A DNA stretch of 64,000 bases from Paenibacillus zeirhizosphaerae (GCF_030705605.1 NZ_JAPCKK010000034.1:62001-126000); one strand, 5' to 3'. Counted from the stretch's first letter, positions 51,077-60,834 are shown. The notes: generated from the sequence alone by a model not told the origin. Made by a program: numbers and translations.

Positions 51077-52729
51077 ATGATGAAAGATGAGATACAGTGG
51101 GACCAGCTTGTTCAGCAGGTTGCAGCGGTGTTCAGCGATCTGACGATCAAGCGCGGATTCCAATATTACAAGCAAGGACGGGTTCATGGGCTGGACAGGT
51201 CTGATCCGGGATTTGTCAAAGCTCTCGTGCAGGAAAACGGGCCTGTCGTCCGGGTCAAGCTCAACCTCAACGTTCTGCAGGAAAGCGAGTGCTCGTGTAA
51301 GGAGGACAGCGGCTGCAGACATATGATCGCCGCTCTGCTGCAGGACGCAGCGCTGGAGGAGGGTCCGGTGTACAGCATCGTCAATGCGCACTCGGCTGAC
51401 TTGGCCAGGAAGACGGCACAAACGCCACCGGAGCTGGAGCTGGAGCCGGTCCAGACCTTAGGAAGCGCGCCAGCCCTCTCCGTTGCGGCGTACCCATCCG
51501 GCAGTGAACAGGCGAACGAGCTGGCTGTGGCAGAAATGAATGTAGCTCAATGGCACCGCTTGTTCAAGCAATGCACAGCTTCCCTGGGGAGCGCCGCACA
51601 GGCTGTACAGTATGCTCAGCAGGCCCTGCAAGCCATCTATGCTGTCAAGCCGCCGCTCGCCCCCGTGCTGGAACAGCTCTTCGGGCTGCATTCCCACCTG
51701 TTCGTGCTGGACAAGCTGATCGGACACACCCCGGGCATGGCCCGGCCAAGCTACTTATATTTGGGGTACCATACACAGCTTGCGGCCGATGACATGCAGG
51801 CCGCGATCCGCCTCAGTCTGTCGGAAGAGCTGACCATGACCGGCAATCCCGAGCACTGGAGCCTGATGACTGACACACTATCCTACCTGCGCAAGCGCAT
51901 GCTGGCCGAGAGTAACAGCCGCAGCCACTATTTTCCGGATATCTACTACCGGTTCTGGATGCAGTGGCTCGCTCCTCAAGTGAACGGAACCGGGAGATTC
52001 CTGAAGGAGCTGGAGGTGCTGGAGGCGGCTGAGGAGGAGCTGGGCAGCACGCTTGCCCGGGTGCCGTGGCTGCTCGCCCGCTGCTGGATGTATGTATTCC
52101 TCTCCCGGGATAAGGAGGCCTGGCTTCTGTTGAAGGAAGCCGACCGGAGCTCTGCATTGCAGCTTCCCCCCGCCCAGCTCATGCTGCTGCTGAGCGTGCT
52201 GCGCAGGCAAGGGGAATGGACACGACTCGTTGACGGACTTATGGCGATTGGCCCTCTGCTGGGTATAGAGAGCCTGGACGAGTATCTTACGTATTGGCAA
52301 GCAGCGCTCGAACAACTGCCAGAGCTGGAGCCGCAAATGTGGGACACGCTGACGGACATGCTTCCGCGCTCCAGCAGCATCTATGCACAAGCCCTGCTGG
52401 AGCGCGGCAGATACCGGCAATGGATGGATTACCAATTGAGCAGCGGCAGCGAGCCGCTCAATTACCGCGTGACGGAGCTGCAGGCGATTGAGCGGAATGC
52501 GCCCGAGCTGCTGCTGCCCTTTTACCATCAGGCGGTCGAAAGACATGTGCTGCTCAAGAACAGGCAGGATTACAAAGCTGCGGTCAAGCTGCTGAAAAGG
52601 CTGGCCAAGCTCTACAAGAAATTGAAGCTTGAAGTACGCTGGGAAGCGTTCTTCACCTCCTTCGTCACCCGTCACGGACGGCTGCGCGCACTGCAGGAGG
52701 AGCTTCGGAAAGGAAAGCTGCTGTCATGA
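51077..52729 (+). CDS. SWIM zinc-finger protein paired with SNF2 ATPase
   Basis: 550 residues. The SWIM motif is near the N-terminus (ECSCKEDSGCRHMIAALL, Cys-x-Cys ... Cys-x-His), preceded by KRGFQYYKQGRVHGL, the standard SWIM context. The remaining 430 residues are helical and poorly conserved. SWIM proteins bind DNA or proteins. The gene overlaps the SNF2 helicase gene by 4 bp, a pairing common in Bacillota, so the two probably form one complex. The biological role, often suggested to be chromosome maintenance or defence, is not established. Confidence 0.85.
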   Translation: MMKDEIQWDQLVQQVAAVFSDLTIKRGFQYYKQGRVHGLDRSDPGFVKALVQENGPVVRVKLNLNVLQESECSCKEDSGCRHMIAALLQDAALEEGPVYSIVNAHSADLARKTAQTPPELELEPVQTLGSAPALSVAAYPSGSEQANELAVAEMNVAQWHRLFKQCTASLGSAAQAVQYAQQALQAIYAVKPPLAPVLEQLFGLHSHLFVLDKLIGHTPGMARPSYLYLGYHTQLAADDMQAAIRLSLSEELTMTGNPEHWSLMTDTLSYLRKRMLAESNSRSHYFPDIYYRFWMQWLAPQVNGTGRFLKELEVLEAAEEELGSTLARVPWLLARCWMYVFLSRDKEAWLLLKEADRSSALQLPPAQLMLLLSVLRRQGEWTRLVDGLMAIGPLLGIESLDEYLTYWQAALEQLPELEPQMWDTLTDMLPRSSSIYAQALLERGRYRQWMDYQLSSGSEPLNYRVTELQAIERNAPELLLPFYHQAVERHVLLKNRQDYKAAVKLLKRLAKLYKKLKLEVRWEAFFTSFVTRHGRLRALQEELRKGKLLS

Positions 52730-55671
52730 GCCTATTTACCACCGCTTATACCGTTCATATCACACTTAGCGCACACGGCGACGCGCTCATCTACGGCACC
52801 TTGGGGACGGACAGCTACCTGCCCGGGCTGGTGCTGAAGCAGCGTTTGTTCGCATGGCATGAGCCCTCCTACTACGGCACAGAGCTGGAAGTGAGGCAGG
52901 TGCAGGAGGCCGAGGTCATCATCCTGCCCTCCGAGCAGGTCATTCCCTTCTTGGCACAGCGTGAGCTGCTGGAGCATATCGAATGGGAGTGGGGGCAGGA
53001 CGAATCAGGAATCGTCCGGCTCGCCCCAGCGCTCGCTGCTTGTATAGAAGAGAGGAAATACCTCCCGAGCTTCTCCGCCTTCCGGGCTGGACGGCTGGAA
53101 TGGATTTGGGATGCTGAGGCTTTGAAGGCCGGCCTGCAGGCTGAGCTCAAGGGAATCGGGACGGATGAAGCGCTCACTGCGGCCTTCTCCGCCGCCGTCT
53201 TCAGCCGCTGGTACGGAACTGCGGAGGAAGCGGCCGACCTGCGGCGGGAGTATCCCCAGCTCTTCGCAAGCAACGGCGCGGCCTCCGCGTGGGATGCGCC
53301 GAGCTGGCTGGTGGCCATCGGCTGGAAGGCGGACAGCGCACCGTTCCGGCCGCTGCTGCAGCTGCTTGAGCCGGATGATGAAGAATGGCAGTGGCGGCTG
53401 CGGCTGGTGCTGCAGGACAAGCTTGATCCGGCCAGCCTCGTGCCGATCCAACTGGGCGAAGACGGGCAAGCGGCCGGAGAATGGCCGGACCGTTGGACAG
53501 GCCATGTGCGGGACCGCTCGCCAGCCTGGCTGGCCGGCCTGCGCGCCAACCTGGCCGGAGAGCAGCTATCCGGCGGAGGAGACGGCGGGGTCCTCGGCAA
53601 GCCGCTATCGGATGAGGCCGCCTGGAGATTCCTGACGGCCGACAGCCGCCGCCTGCTGGAGGCCGGATGGCAGGTGCTGCTCCCAGCCTGGTGGGAGGCC
53701 GCCTCCCGCAAGAAGCCCCGGCTGCGGGCCAAGCTGCGCTCCGAAGAGCGCGACAGCCAGGGCAAATCACTCTTCGGCCTGGATTCGATTATCAGCTTCG
53801 ACTGGCGCATTGCCGTGGGAGATGCGGACCTGACCGAGGAGGAGTTCGCTGAGCTCTCCGCCCGCAACGAGCGCCTGGTCCGCTTCAGGGACCAGTGGAT
53901 TACGCTGGACCCGGCCCTGCTGGAGCAGATCCGGCGCATCATGGAGGGCGTGGACAGCTCGCAGGGCCTATCCTTCCAGGATGTGCTGCACCTTCACCTG
54001 CTGGAGAACGAGGAGCAGCCACGGCGGTACGGACCCAAGAGACAGGAGCCCGACAAGGATGACGAGCCGGTCAAGCTGGAGGTGGAGCTCGACGGGTATT
54101 TGCAGCAGCTTCTCAGCCGACTTGAGCGCAGGACCGAAGGGCCGCAGCCGTCCGTTCCGGTTGGCTTGCAGGCCGAGCTGCGTTCCTACCAGCTTGAGGG
54201 GTATAGCTGGCTTGCATTCCTGCGGCAGCTTGGATTGGGAGCATGCCTGGCGGATGATATGGGCCTCGGCAAAACGATTCAGTTCATCACCTACCTGCTG
54301 CATCTGCGCGAGACGGCGGAGCCGAACACGGCCCTCCCCGCCCTCCTCATCTGCCCCACCTCGGTGCTCGGCAACTGGCAGAAGGAGCTGAGCCGGTTCG
54401 CTCCCTCACTTCAGGTGATGCTGCATTACGGAAGCAGGCGGTCCGGCGGAGAAGCATTTGCGGAGCAAATCCGGCAGGCGGACATCGTCCTGACCACCTA
54501 TGCTACCGCCACGCTGGATCAGGAGCTGCTGCAATCGTTCACCTGGGAGTCGATCTGTCTGGACGAAGCGCAGAATATCAAGAACGCCCAGACCAAGCAG
54601 TCCGCCGCCGTGCGCAGCCTGTCCGCCCGCCACCGGATCGCCTTGACGGGCACCCCTGTCGAGAATCGGCTGGCGGAGCTGTGGTCCATTTACGACTTCA
54701 TCAATCCGGGCTATCTGGGCAGTCTGAAGGGCTTTACGACCCGCTTCATTCAGCCGATTGAGAAGGATCACGACGAACAGCGGACGCAGGACCTGCAGCG
54801 GCTGGTCAAGCCGTTCATGCTGCGCCGCAAGAAGAAGGACCCAGCTATACAGCTTGATCTGCCGGACAAAAATGAAATGAAAACCTACATTCATCTGACG
54901 CCTGAGCAGAGTGCTCTCTATGACCAGACGGTGCAGCAGCTTATGGAACGGATGAAGGAGCTGGAAGGCATGGAACGGAAAGGGGCAATCCTGTCCGCGC
55001 TCACACAGCTCAAGCAGCTCTGTGACCATCCGGTGCTGTTCACCAAGGAAACGGTACAGGAGCAGGAACCTGCCGGTGGCGGCGAGTCCGGGGATACAGC
55101 GAGCCTGATCAGCCGCTCCTCCAAGCTGGAGCGCCTTGTGGCTATGGTGAAGGAGCTGCGTGAAGAAGGCGAGCGGTGCCTGATTTTCACACAGTATATC
55201 GGGATGGGGGTGATGCTGCAGAGCGTGCTTGGCCAGGAGCTGCAGGAGTCTGTGCTCTATTTGAACGGCGGCACCTCCAAGACCGCCCGCGACCGCATGA
55301 TTGAGCAGTTCCAATCCCATGACCTGCCAGCGAAGGAGCAGCCGAACGTATTTATCCTGTCTATCAAGGCAGGCGGTGTCGGTCTGAACCTGACTGCAGC
55401 CAACCATGTCTTCCACTTCGACCGCTGGTGGAACCCGGCCGTTGAGAATCAGGCGACAGACCGGGCTTACCGGATGGGACAAACCAAGGATGTGCAGGTG
55501 TACAAGTTTATTGCGCTGGGCACACTGGAGGAACGGATTGACGAGATGCTGGAGAGCAAGCAGCAGCTCAGCGATCAGGTCATCTCCAGCACGGAAGGCT
55601 GGATTACCGAGCTGTCGAATGAGGAGCTGCAGGACCTCTTCACACTCCGCCGGGAGTGGACCGCCGATTGA
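52726..55671 (+). CDS. SNF2-family ATPase/helicase
   Basis: 981 residues. The N-terminal half is the bacterial SNF2 domain (about 330-450: LRAKLRSEERDSQGKSLFGL, then FDWRIAVGDADLTEEEF). The helicase core begins RSYQLEGYSWLAFLRQLGLG with Walker A in LADDMGLGKT, motif II DEAQ in ICLDEAQNIKN, motif III LTGTPVENRLAELWSIYDF, and C-terminal motifs IFTQYIGMG, SIKAGGVGLNLTAANHVFHF and ATDRAYRMGQTKDVQVYKFI. It translocates on double-stranded DNA and would be recruited by the SWIM protein. Followed by a strong terminator. Confidence 0.94.
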   Translation: MSLFTTAYTVHITLSAHGDALIYGTLGTDSYLPGLVLKQRLFAWHEPSYYGTELEVRQVQEAEVIILPSEQVIPFLAQRELLEHIEWEWGQDESGIVRLAPALAACIEERKYLPSFSAFRAGRLEWIWDAEALKAGLQAELKGIGTDEALTAAFSAAVFSRWYGTAEEAADLRREYPQLFASNGAASAWDAPSWLVAIGWKADSAPFRPLLQLLEPDDEEWQWRLRLVLQDKLDPASLVPIQLGEDGQAAGEWPDRWTGHVRDRSPAWLAGLRANLAGEQLSGGGDGGVLGKPLSDEAAWRFLTADSRRLLEAGWQVLLPAWWEAASRKKPRLRAKLRSEERDSQGKSLFGLDSIISFDWRIAVGDADLTEEEFAELSARNERLVRFRDQWITLDPALLEQIRRIMEGVDSSQGLSFQDVLHLHLLENEEQPRRYGPKRQEPDKDDEPVKLEVELDGYLQQLLSRLERRTEGPQPSVPVGLQAELRSYQLEGYSWLAFLRQLGLGACLADDMGLGKTIQFITYLLHLRETAEPNTALPALLICPTSVLGNWQKELSRFAPSLQVMLHYGSRRSGGEAFAEQIRQADIVLTTYATATLDQELLQSFTWESICLDEAQNIKNAQTKQSAAVRSLSARHRIALTGTPVENRLAELWSIYDFINPGYLGSLKGFTTRFIQPIEKDHDEQRTQDLQRLVKPFMLRRKKKDPAIQLDLPDKNEMKTYIHLTPEQSALYDQTVQQLMERMKELEGMERKGAILSALTQLKQLCDHPVLFTKETVQEQEPAGGGESGDTASLISRSSKLERLVAMVKELREEGERCLIFTQYIGMGVMLQSVLGQELQESVLYLNGGTSKTARDRMIEQFQSHDLPAKEQPNVFILSIKAGGVGLNLTAANHVFHFDRWWNPAVENQATDRAYRMGQTKDVQVYKFIALGTLEERIDEMLESKQQLSDQVISSTEGWITELSNEELQDLFTLRREWTAD

Positions 55672-55676
55672 ACAGC

Positions 55677-55716
55677 AAAAAGAACTCTCCGGACCCGGAG
55701 AGTTCTTGCATTTTTT
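55677..55716 (+). terminator. Terminator of the SNF2 operon
   Basis: AGAACTCTCCGG (55681-55692) pairs with CCGGAGAGTTCT (55695-55706), followed by GCATTTTTT; an A-run on the left allows the reverse direction as well. Confidence 0.88.
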
Positions 55717-55744
55717 ATCCCTACATTTACAGGTAGCTGTCCCT

Positions 55745-56386
55745 TCACTGGTTCCCTCTATGTAGCCACTTTTTTCGATCAACATAATACTTGTTGGTAA
55801 CGGTGTAAGCCCATCCTAATGGAGATAAGTGAGTTCCTTTGGAGTAATCCAACAATACCGGATTATTGCAATTTTTACATCCTGATATTTTCTGTAATCG
55901 ATCTCGGCGGAAATAATACTCGGCTCCACACTTACATTCAACATGGTGTAGGGTGTCGCCCTCTTTTTCTAATTCTTCAGGGTAATCATTGCGAATTCCG
56001 TCGACATATTTCGGTGTAATTAATGGAAGAATTTCTTTATTATCCGTCCCTATTAAATAAGAGCTTGTTGAATGGTGTGTGGCAGGGCTTGTCGTTGCAG
56101 GCTCTGATTTGACTACTCTCTTATCTGCCTTGAATCCTACCGACTCATAAGCCGCTGCAGCTTCGCCCGTTACAGGAAAAGGCTTAGTGAAGAATTCCGT
56201 ATGACCATCCCCGACGTGCCAATGAGAAATATTGCTTGGATTTAACCCTACTCTACCATCACTACTTATAAAGTTAGCGGTGCTCTCCCAGCACCTTTTC
56301 CAGAGCTCCAGGTCCTCTCTAGATAAGTAAACCGCTTGCTTTACGCCCCCGCCAATATAGATAAACAGTACATTCAAATCGGCCAT
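55745..56386 (-). CDS. Hypothetical protein with zinc-ribbon-like C-terminus
   Basis: 213 residues from ATG 56386, about 5 nt after AGGAGGTG. The N-terminal half (VLFIYIGGGVKQAVYLSRED, then LELWKRCWESTANFI) is unrecognised. A C-terminal ECKCGAEYYFRRDRLQKISG followed by CKNCNNPVLLDY has the Cys-x-Cys ... Cys-x-x-Cys layout of a zinc ribbon and could bind nucleic acid. No signal peptide or membrane span was seen. It is a single gene lying between terminators; function unknown. Confidence 0.65.
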   Translation of the reverse strand: MADLNVLFIYIGGGVKQAVYLSREDLELWKRCWESTANFISSDGRVGLNPSNISHWHVGDGHTEFFTKPFPVTGEAAAAYESVGFKADKRVVKSEPATTSPATHHSTSSYLIGTDNKEILPLITPKYVDGIRNDYPEELEKEGDTLHHVECKCGAEYYFRRDRLQKISGCKNCNNPVLLDYSKGTHLSPLGWAYTVTNKYYVDRKKWLHRGNQ

Positions 56387-56399
56387 ATACACCTCCTAG

Positions 56400-56427
56400 T
56401 AAGTGCTTGCCACTAAGTGCTTGCCAC
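56400..56427. repeat. Tandem 14-bp repeat, two copies
   Basis: TAAGTGCTTGCCAC occurs twice head to tail, at 56400-56413 and 56414-56427, just upstream of the ribosome binding site of the zinc-ribbon-like gene. Confidence 0.7.
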
Positions 56428-56548
56428 ATCCCATAAACAGCTTCGCCCGCAGTAACCATACAGGAGCTTGCATCCTAATCATAACTTACCTTAGCTCCAA
56501 GTCCAGAGTTTCTTTTCTCCAGCTCTTCTACTATTTCGCCTTCCCACA

Positions 56549-56583
56549 CAAAAAAACCAGCCGCCGAAGGATATTCGGCGGCT
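56549..56583 (-). terminator. Terminator of the coat-protein gene
   Basis: AGCCGCCGAA (56559-56568) pairs with TTCGGCGGCT (56574-56583), with a run of seven T on the minus strand. Confidence 0.88.
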
Positions 56584-56605
56584 CGCGTTGATGAAGGAAC
56601 GTTCA

Positions 56606-57031
56606 TTATCTCTTTTTCATACGATTGCTTGTGAGCTTGCTTCCCAGCTTGCTGGCTGGTTTGCTGGATGTTCTGCTCTTTATTTTTGCTTTGGGATTGC
56701 TAACGCTGGCCTTGCGGCTTACAGCGGATGTTTTCTTAGCCTTCTTGTTCCGGTAGCTATTGATGCTGGCGGGTCCAGGGACCCCTACGGGAGGAGTGAA
56801 AGTCCCAGGGTTCTGAGGAGCCGCTACTTCTTCTCTTACGGTGTACACATAACAATGCTGATACACAGGGCAGCAATGGGTTTTTTTCACAATCTCAATC
56901 GGATGAATGACCTTCACCAATTGTTGCTTGTAAATGTTCTGATACTGAGTTTTCGGTGGATCTATAATCGTCTGGTCCGGGCATTTTCCGTTGCTGCAGT
57001 TGTTCGAGCCATGACCGTAGTAACCGGACAT
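56606..57031 (-). CDS. CotD-like spore coat protein
   Basis: 141 residues from ATG 57031 after GGAGGTG. The N-terminal part is Cys/His/Tyr-rich (SGYYGHGSNNCSNGKCPDQT, then IHPIEIVKKTHCCPVYQHCY), matching the CotD pattern of V-x-H-P-V/I and CC...H. The last 60 residues are a Lys/Ser/Ala-rich basic tail (KKAKKTSAVSRKASVSNPKA). CotD is an inner spore-coat protein made late in sporulation under sigma K and GerE. The basic tail is longer than in B. subtilis and may contact DNA or crosslink. It supports an endospore-forming host. Confidence 0.8.
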   Translation of the reverse strand: MSGYYGHGSNNCSNGKCPDQTIIDPPKTQYQNIYKQQLVKVIHPIEIVKKTHCCPVYQHCYVYTVREEVAAPQNPGTFTPPVGVPGPASINSYRNKKAKKTSAVSRKASVSNPKAKIKSRTSSKPASKLGSKLTSNRMKKR

Positions 57032-57151
57032 GTAATTCACCTCCCCTTTCGTTATACAGCATTATATGTGGGTAAAAGAGGAGGGGCTTGTTTGTTTGTC
57101 TATCTATTGCAAAATAGTTGGTAGGCCATTATTCGCTTGCCCGGCGAGGGG

Positions 57152-58921
57152 TCATTCCTTCGATTCCAGCTTGATCTTCATCAGAGCTCTCAGCTCGCTC
57201 CGATCCAGGAACGGATACATATCCTCAATCGGCCGGTTCACGGCCAGCTTCGGGTGTACCTCCGTATCGGTTTCCAGGTTGACCTCCACGAGATAAGGTC
57301 CCGGAAGCTCCAACGCTTCGCTAATGATGTCCTTGGCCTCCTCAAACCTCATGATCCGCCTCGCGGGGATGCCATAGGCCTCCGACACCTTCATCAGATC
57401 GGGACAGCCGTAGCCTTCGACTGTGGATTGCCGTCGTCCGTCCAGAGCCATATCCTGAAATTGCCGAACCATGCCCAGGTGATGATTATTCATCACGAAA
57501 ATTTTCAACGGCAGCCGATTTTGCACAATCGTGTGCAGCTCCTGAATGTTCACCTGAAAGCCGCCGTCACCCACAATGACAACCACTCTGCTGTCCGGTT
57601 CACACAGCGCGGCTCCGATTCCCGCAGGAAGGGCAAATCCCATGGCCCCCATGCCACCTGCGTTCAGCAGGCGCTGTCCCTGCTTTAATTGAAAGGATTG
57701 ACTGGCCCACATCTGATGCTGACCGACATCAAGCACAATCAGATCCTTCTCTTCGCAGCAGACAGACAGGAGCTGAACGAACTGATTCGGATCGATGATG
57801 CCGGGCTTCATCGGTCTCACGCCGCTTGGGTAGCGCAGCATATAATCCTCAATTGTCCGCCGCCATGCCGCATATTTGCGCTTCGGTGCCTGGGGCACCT
57901 GCTTGTTCATCTCCTGCAGAAACAGCTTGACGTCAGCATGAATCACAACATCTGCGCGGACCTTGGCATTCAGCTCGGTTGGATCAATATCGACATGAAC
58001 CTTCCTCGCTCCACGCGCAAAGGTAGCTGGCTTCGTTCCCGTCTGACGGGTATCCAGCCTGGAGCCGAGAATCAACAACAGGTCACAGGTCGCCACTGCC
58101 AAATTGCTGTAGCGGTTCCCGTAGGAGCCGATTAACCCCACGCTTAAGGGATGGCTGCTTGGCAGGGCATCCAATCCGAGTAAGGAGCTGACCACGGGGA
58201 TAGCGCTCTTATCCACGAACTCCCGCAGCTCGGACGTCGCGTTCCCCACCCGGACGCCTCCCCCGACCAGCACAAGGGGGCGCTTCGCCTCGGCCAGCAG
58301 GCCAAGCACCTCCTCCAATTCCGGGATTTCGCCGGCGCTCGCATAATCCTCATATTGGAGGTGCTCCTCACTGCCGAAAAAGCTCTCCAGCTCATCCGGC
58401 TCGATCTCCGCACGCTGCACATTCATCGGCAGATCCAGCAGGACTGGACCCGGACGGCCATGCCGCGCGAGGAACACCGCCTTTTCGAGCTCATACCGGA
58501 TTTTCTTTTCGTCGATCAGGAGCTTCGCGAATTTGGTAATCGGCTTAACGATGCTGACGATATCCGTCTCCTGGAAGCCGATTTGTCGGACAGGCCGATC
58601 AAACTTATATTCATACGTATTGACTTGACCGGTAATAAACAGGGTGGGAACAGAATCAAAATAACAGCTTCCGATCCCAGTCAGCAAATTCAGCGCTCCG
58701 GGACCTCTGGTCGCCATCGCCACCCCAAGCTTGCCGTTAATCCGCCCGTAGCCTTCGGCCGCGAAGGCGGCGGCCTGCTCATGATGCATCGATACCGTCT
58801 GGATGTCGTCGGCATCCATCGTGGAATCGATCAGATGGACGATGGCGCTGCCTGTCATTTCGAAGATATGCTTGACACCTTGACGGCTGATGAAATCGAT
58901 GACGTAATCGGACAATTTCAT
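57152..58921 (-). CDS. YerE-like TPP-dependent sugar carboligase
   Basis: 589 residues. The PYR domain has catalytic Glu in VSMHHEQAAAFAAEGYGRIN; the middle domain has PLVLVGGGVRVGN; the PP domain has VVIVGDGGFQVNIQELHTIV and MNNHHLGMVRQFQDMA. It is homologous to acetolactate synthase large subunits but without a small-subunit gene, and is last in an operon with rfbH, rfbF and rfbG. In Yersinia the enzyme YerE, of this family, transfers a two-carbon acetyl unit from pyruvate to C4 of CDP-3,6-dideoxy-4-keto-glucose to make yersiniose. The same reaction is inferred here; ordinary acetolactate synthesis is the alternative. Confidence 0.8.
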   Translation of the reverse strand: MKLSDYVIDFISRQGVKHIFEMTGSAIVHLIDSTMDADDIQTVSMHHEQAAAFAAEGYGRINGKLGVAMATRGPGALNLLTGIGSCYFDSVPTLFITGQVNTYEYKFDRPVRQIGFQETDIVSIVKPITKFAKLLIDEKKIRYELEKAVFLARHGRPGPVLLDLPMNVQRAEIEPDELESFFGSEEHLQYEDYASAGEIPELEEVLGLLAEAKRPLVLVGGGVRVGNATSELREFVDKSAIPVVSSLLGLDALPSSHPLSVGLIGSYGNRYSNLAVATCDLLLILGSRLDTRQTGTKPATFARGARKVHVDIDPTELNAKVRADVVIHADVKLFLQEMNKQVPQAPKRKYAAWRRTIEDYMLRYPSGVRPMKPGIIDPNQFVQLLSVCCEEKDLIVLDVGQHQMWASQSFQLKQGQRLLNAGGMGAMGFALPAGIGAALCEPDSRVVVIVGDGGFQVNIQELHTIVQNRLPLKIFVMNNHHLGMVRQFQDMALDGRRQSTVEGYGCPDLMKVSEAYGIPARRIMRFEEAKDIISEALELPGPYLVEVNLETDTEVHPKLAVNRPIEDMYPFLDRSELRALMKIKLESKE

Positions 58922-58951
58922 CCTAGTCCTCCTCTACACAGATGCCTTACC

Positions 58952-60040
58952 CTAAATCGCCGCCATATACGCTTCAATCTGATCCACACAGGCCTGCCGC
59001 ATATTTTCGTGCCGCTGATAGGCTTGGTACCACTCTACCGTATACTTGAGGCCTGTAAGGGTATCCCATCGTGGAGACCAGCCGAGATGCCGTTTCGCCT
59101 TCGCACTGTCCAATTTCAGGTTAAGGGCTTCGTGCGGGGCCGCCTCGGTATCGACCTGGTAAAAATTATCCTTGCCCCACAGCCTCCCCATCTCTCTGAC
59201 CAGCCATTCCACATTCCGTTCGTTGTCTTCGTTCGGACCAAAATTCCACGCGCCACCGTAGGTATTCCCGTGCGTCACCATCGATTGAACGAGCTGCAGA
59301 TATCCGCTTAACGGTTCAAGCACATGCTGCCATGGGCGAATCGCCGCCGGATTCCGCAGCATGAGTGGATCGTCCCCGGTTAAAGCGCGCACACAATCCG
59401 GCACAATGCGATTATCCGACCAATCTCCGCCCCCGATCACATTGCCGGCTCTAGCCGTCGCAACCACCGGCAGCGGAGCCGGATATGTATCGGGATTGAA
59501 ATAGCTGCTGCGGTAAGCGGCCGTCACCATTTCGGAGCATGCCTTGCTGTTGGAATACGGATCGTAGCCGCCAAGTCTGTCATGCTCACGGTAGCCCCAC
59601 ACCCATTCCTGGTTCTCGTAGCATTTATCCGTGGTCACATTGAGGACGGCGCGCAGCTTTCCATTCAGCTCCGAGGCTTGCCGAACGGCTTCCAGAACGT
59701 TCACCGTCCCCATCACATTCACTTCAAATGTCTCAACCGGATACTCGTATGAATATTGCACCAAGGGCTGGGCCGCCATATGAATGACGATATCCGGCTC
59801 GGCCGTAAGCATCGTCTCCAGCAGGTGCCCGCGGTTGCGCACATCGCCGGTCACGGACAGACAGATGTCTCCGACCCCGGCCTCCGTGAACAAGTTGGGC
59901 TCTCCCTTCGGTTCCAGCGCATAGCCGGTGACCTCTGCCCCCATATGGTGCAGCCACAGAGTGAGCCAACTGCCCTTAAACCCCGTATGCCCGGTAATCA
60001 AAACCTTCTTGCCGTTCCAGAAGCTGCTAGATACTGCCAT
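58952..60040 (-). CDS. rfbG: CDP-glucose 4,6-dehydratase
   Basis: 362 residues from ATG 60040 behind AAGGGGG; the frame opens at 60091 inside rfbF. The extended SDR has KVLITGHTGFKGSWLTLWLH (RfbG signature), IHMAAQPLVQYSYEYPVETF, VTTDKCYENQEWVWGYRE and catalytic YSNSKACSEMV. It makes CDP-4-keto-6-deoxyglucose from CDP-glucose. Its gene is third in the operon, 15 nt after rfbF, and is followed by the carboligase gene. Confidence 0.94.
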   Translation of the reverse strand: MAVSSSFWNGKKVLITGHTGFKGSWLTLWLHHMGAEVTGYALEPKGEPNLFTEAGVGDICLSVTGDVRNRGHLLETMLTAEPDIVIHMAAQPLVQYSYEYPVETFEVNVMGTVNVLEAVRQASELNGKLRAVLNVTTDKCYENQEWVWGYREHDRLGGYDPYSNSKACSEMVTAAYRSSYFNPDTYPAPLPVVATARAGNVIGGGDWSDNRIVPDCVRALTGDDPLMLRNPAAIRPWQHVLEPLSGYLQLVQSMVTHGNTYGGAWNFGPNEDNERNVEWLVREMGRLWGKDNFYQVDTEAAPHEALNLKLDSAKAKRHLGWSPRWDTLTGLKYTVEWYQAYQRHENMRQACVDQIEAYMAAI

Positions 60041-60054
60041 GACGGTGTGCCCCC

Positions 60055-60834
60055 TTAGTTTTTTTTCCAAGGAGCCTGCCCGCTTTTCCATAGCCCCTCC
60101 AGATAATTTTTGTCACGGAGGGTATCCATCGGGTGCCAGAAGCCGGTATGCCGGTATGCCATCAGCTCGCCAGAGGCGGCCAGTGTTTCAAGCGGTTCCT
60201 TCTCCCACACCGTCGAATCGCCCTCAATATGATTAAAAACAGCAGGCTCAAGCACAAAAAAACCCGCATTAATCCAGCCGCCATCCCCCTGCGGCTTCTC
60301 CTTGAACCCTAGTACCTCCGAATGCTCCCCCATCTCCAGCATCCCGAATCGGCCGGTGGGCTGCGTGGCGGACACGGTTGCGGTTTTTCCATGAGATCGG
60401 TGGTATTCGAGCAGCTCGGTGATGTTAATATCAGCAAGGCCGTCCCCATAGGTCAGCATAAAAGTAGAATTGTCCACATATTTCTGAATACGTCTAATTC
60501 TTCCCCCGGTCATCGTATCCTGACCTGTATCCACAAGGGTGACCTTCCACGGGTCCAGATACTGATTATGAACTATGATCTCGTTCGTCGTTTGATTGCC
60601 GTAATCAATCGTGACATCCGAGCCGTATAAATAATAATGGGCAAAATATTCCTTAATGACGTTGGCCTTGTAGCCAAGACAAATGATAAATTCATTCTGA
60701 CCGTAATGGGAAAAGATCCGCATAATATGCCACAGCAGCGGCCGATCTCCGATCTCAATCATCGGCTTCGGCTTCAGATGTGTCTCTTCGCTGATCCGGG
60801 TGCCGTAGCCGCCTGCCAGAATCACGACCTTCAT
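60055..60834 (-). CDS. rfbF: Glucose-1-phosphate cytidylyltransferase
   Basis: 259 residues. The nucleotidyltransferase start is MKVVILAGGYGTRISEETHL followed by KPKPMIEIGDRPLLWHIMRI; DTGQDTMTGGRIRRIQKYVD and YGDGLADINI carry the metal- and CTP-binding residues. It forms CDP-glucose from glucose 1-phosphate and CTP, the committed step of CDP-deoxyhexose synthesis. ATG 60834 overlaps the stop of rfbH by 4 bp. Confidence 0.95.
   Translation of the reverse strand: MKVVILAGGYGTRISEETHLKPKPMIEIGDRPLLWHIMRIFSHYGQNEFIICLGYKANVIKEYFAHYYLYGSDVTIDYGNQTTNEIIVHNQYLDPWKVTLVDTGQDTMTGGRIRRIQKYVDNSTFMLTYGDGLADINITELLEYHRSHGKTATVSATQPTGRFGMLEMGEHSEVLGFKEKPQGDGGWINAGFFVLEPAVFNHIEGDSTVWEKEPLETLAASGELMAYRHTGFWHPMDTLRDKNYLEGLWKSGQAPWKKN

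Noticed and set aside
54406..55785. 459-codon minus-strand frame across the SNF2 gene
   Set aside because: Antisense to conserved helicase motifs, in GC-rich DNA where long spurious frames are common; no start signal.
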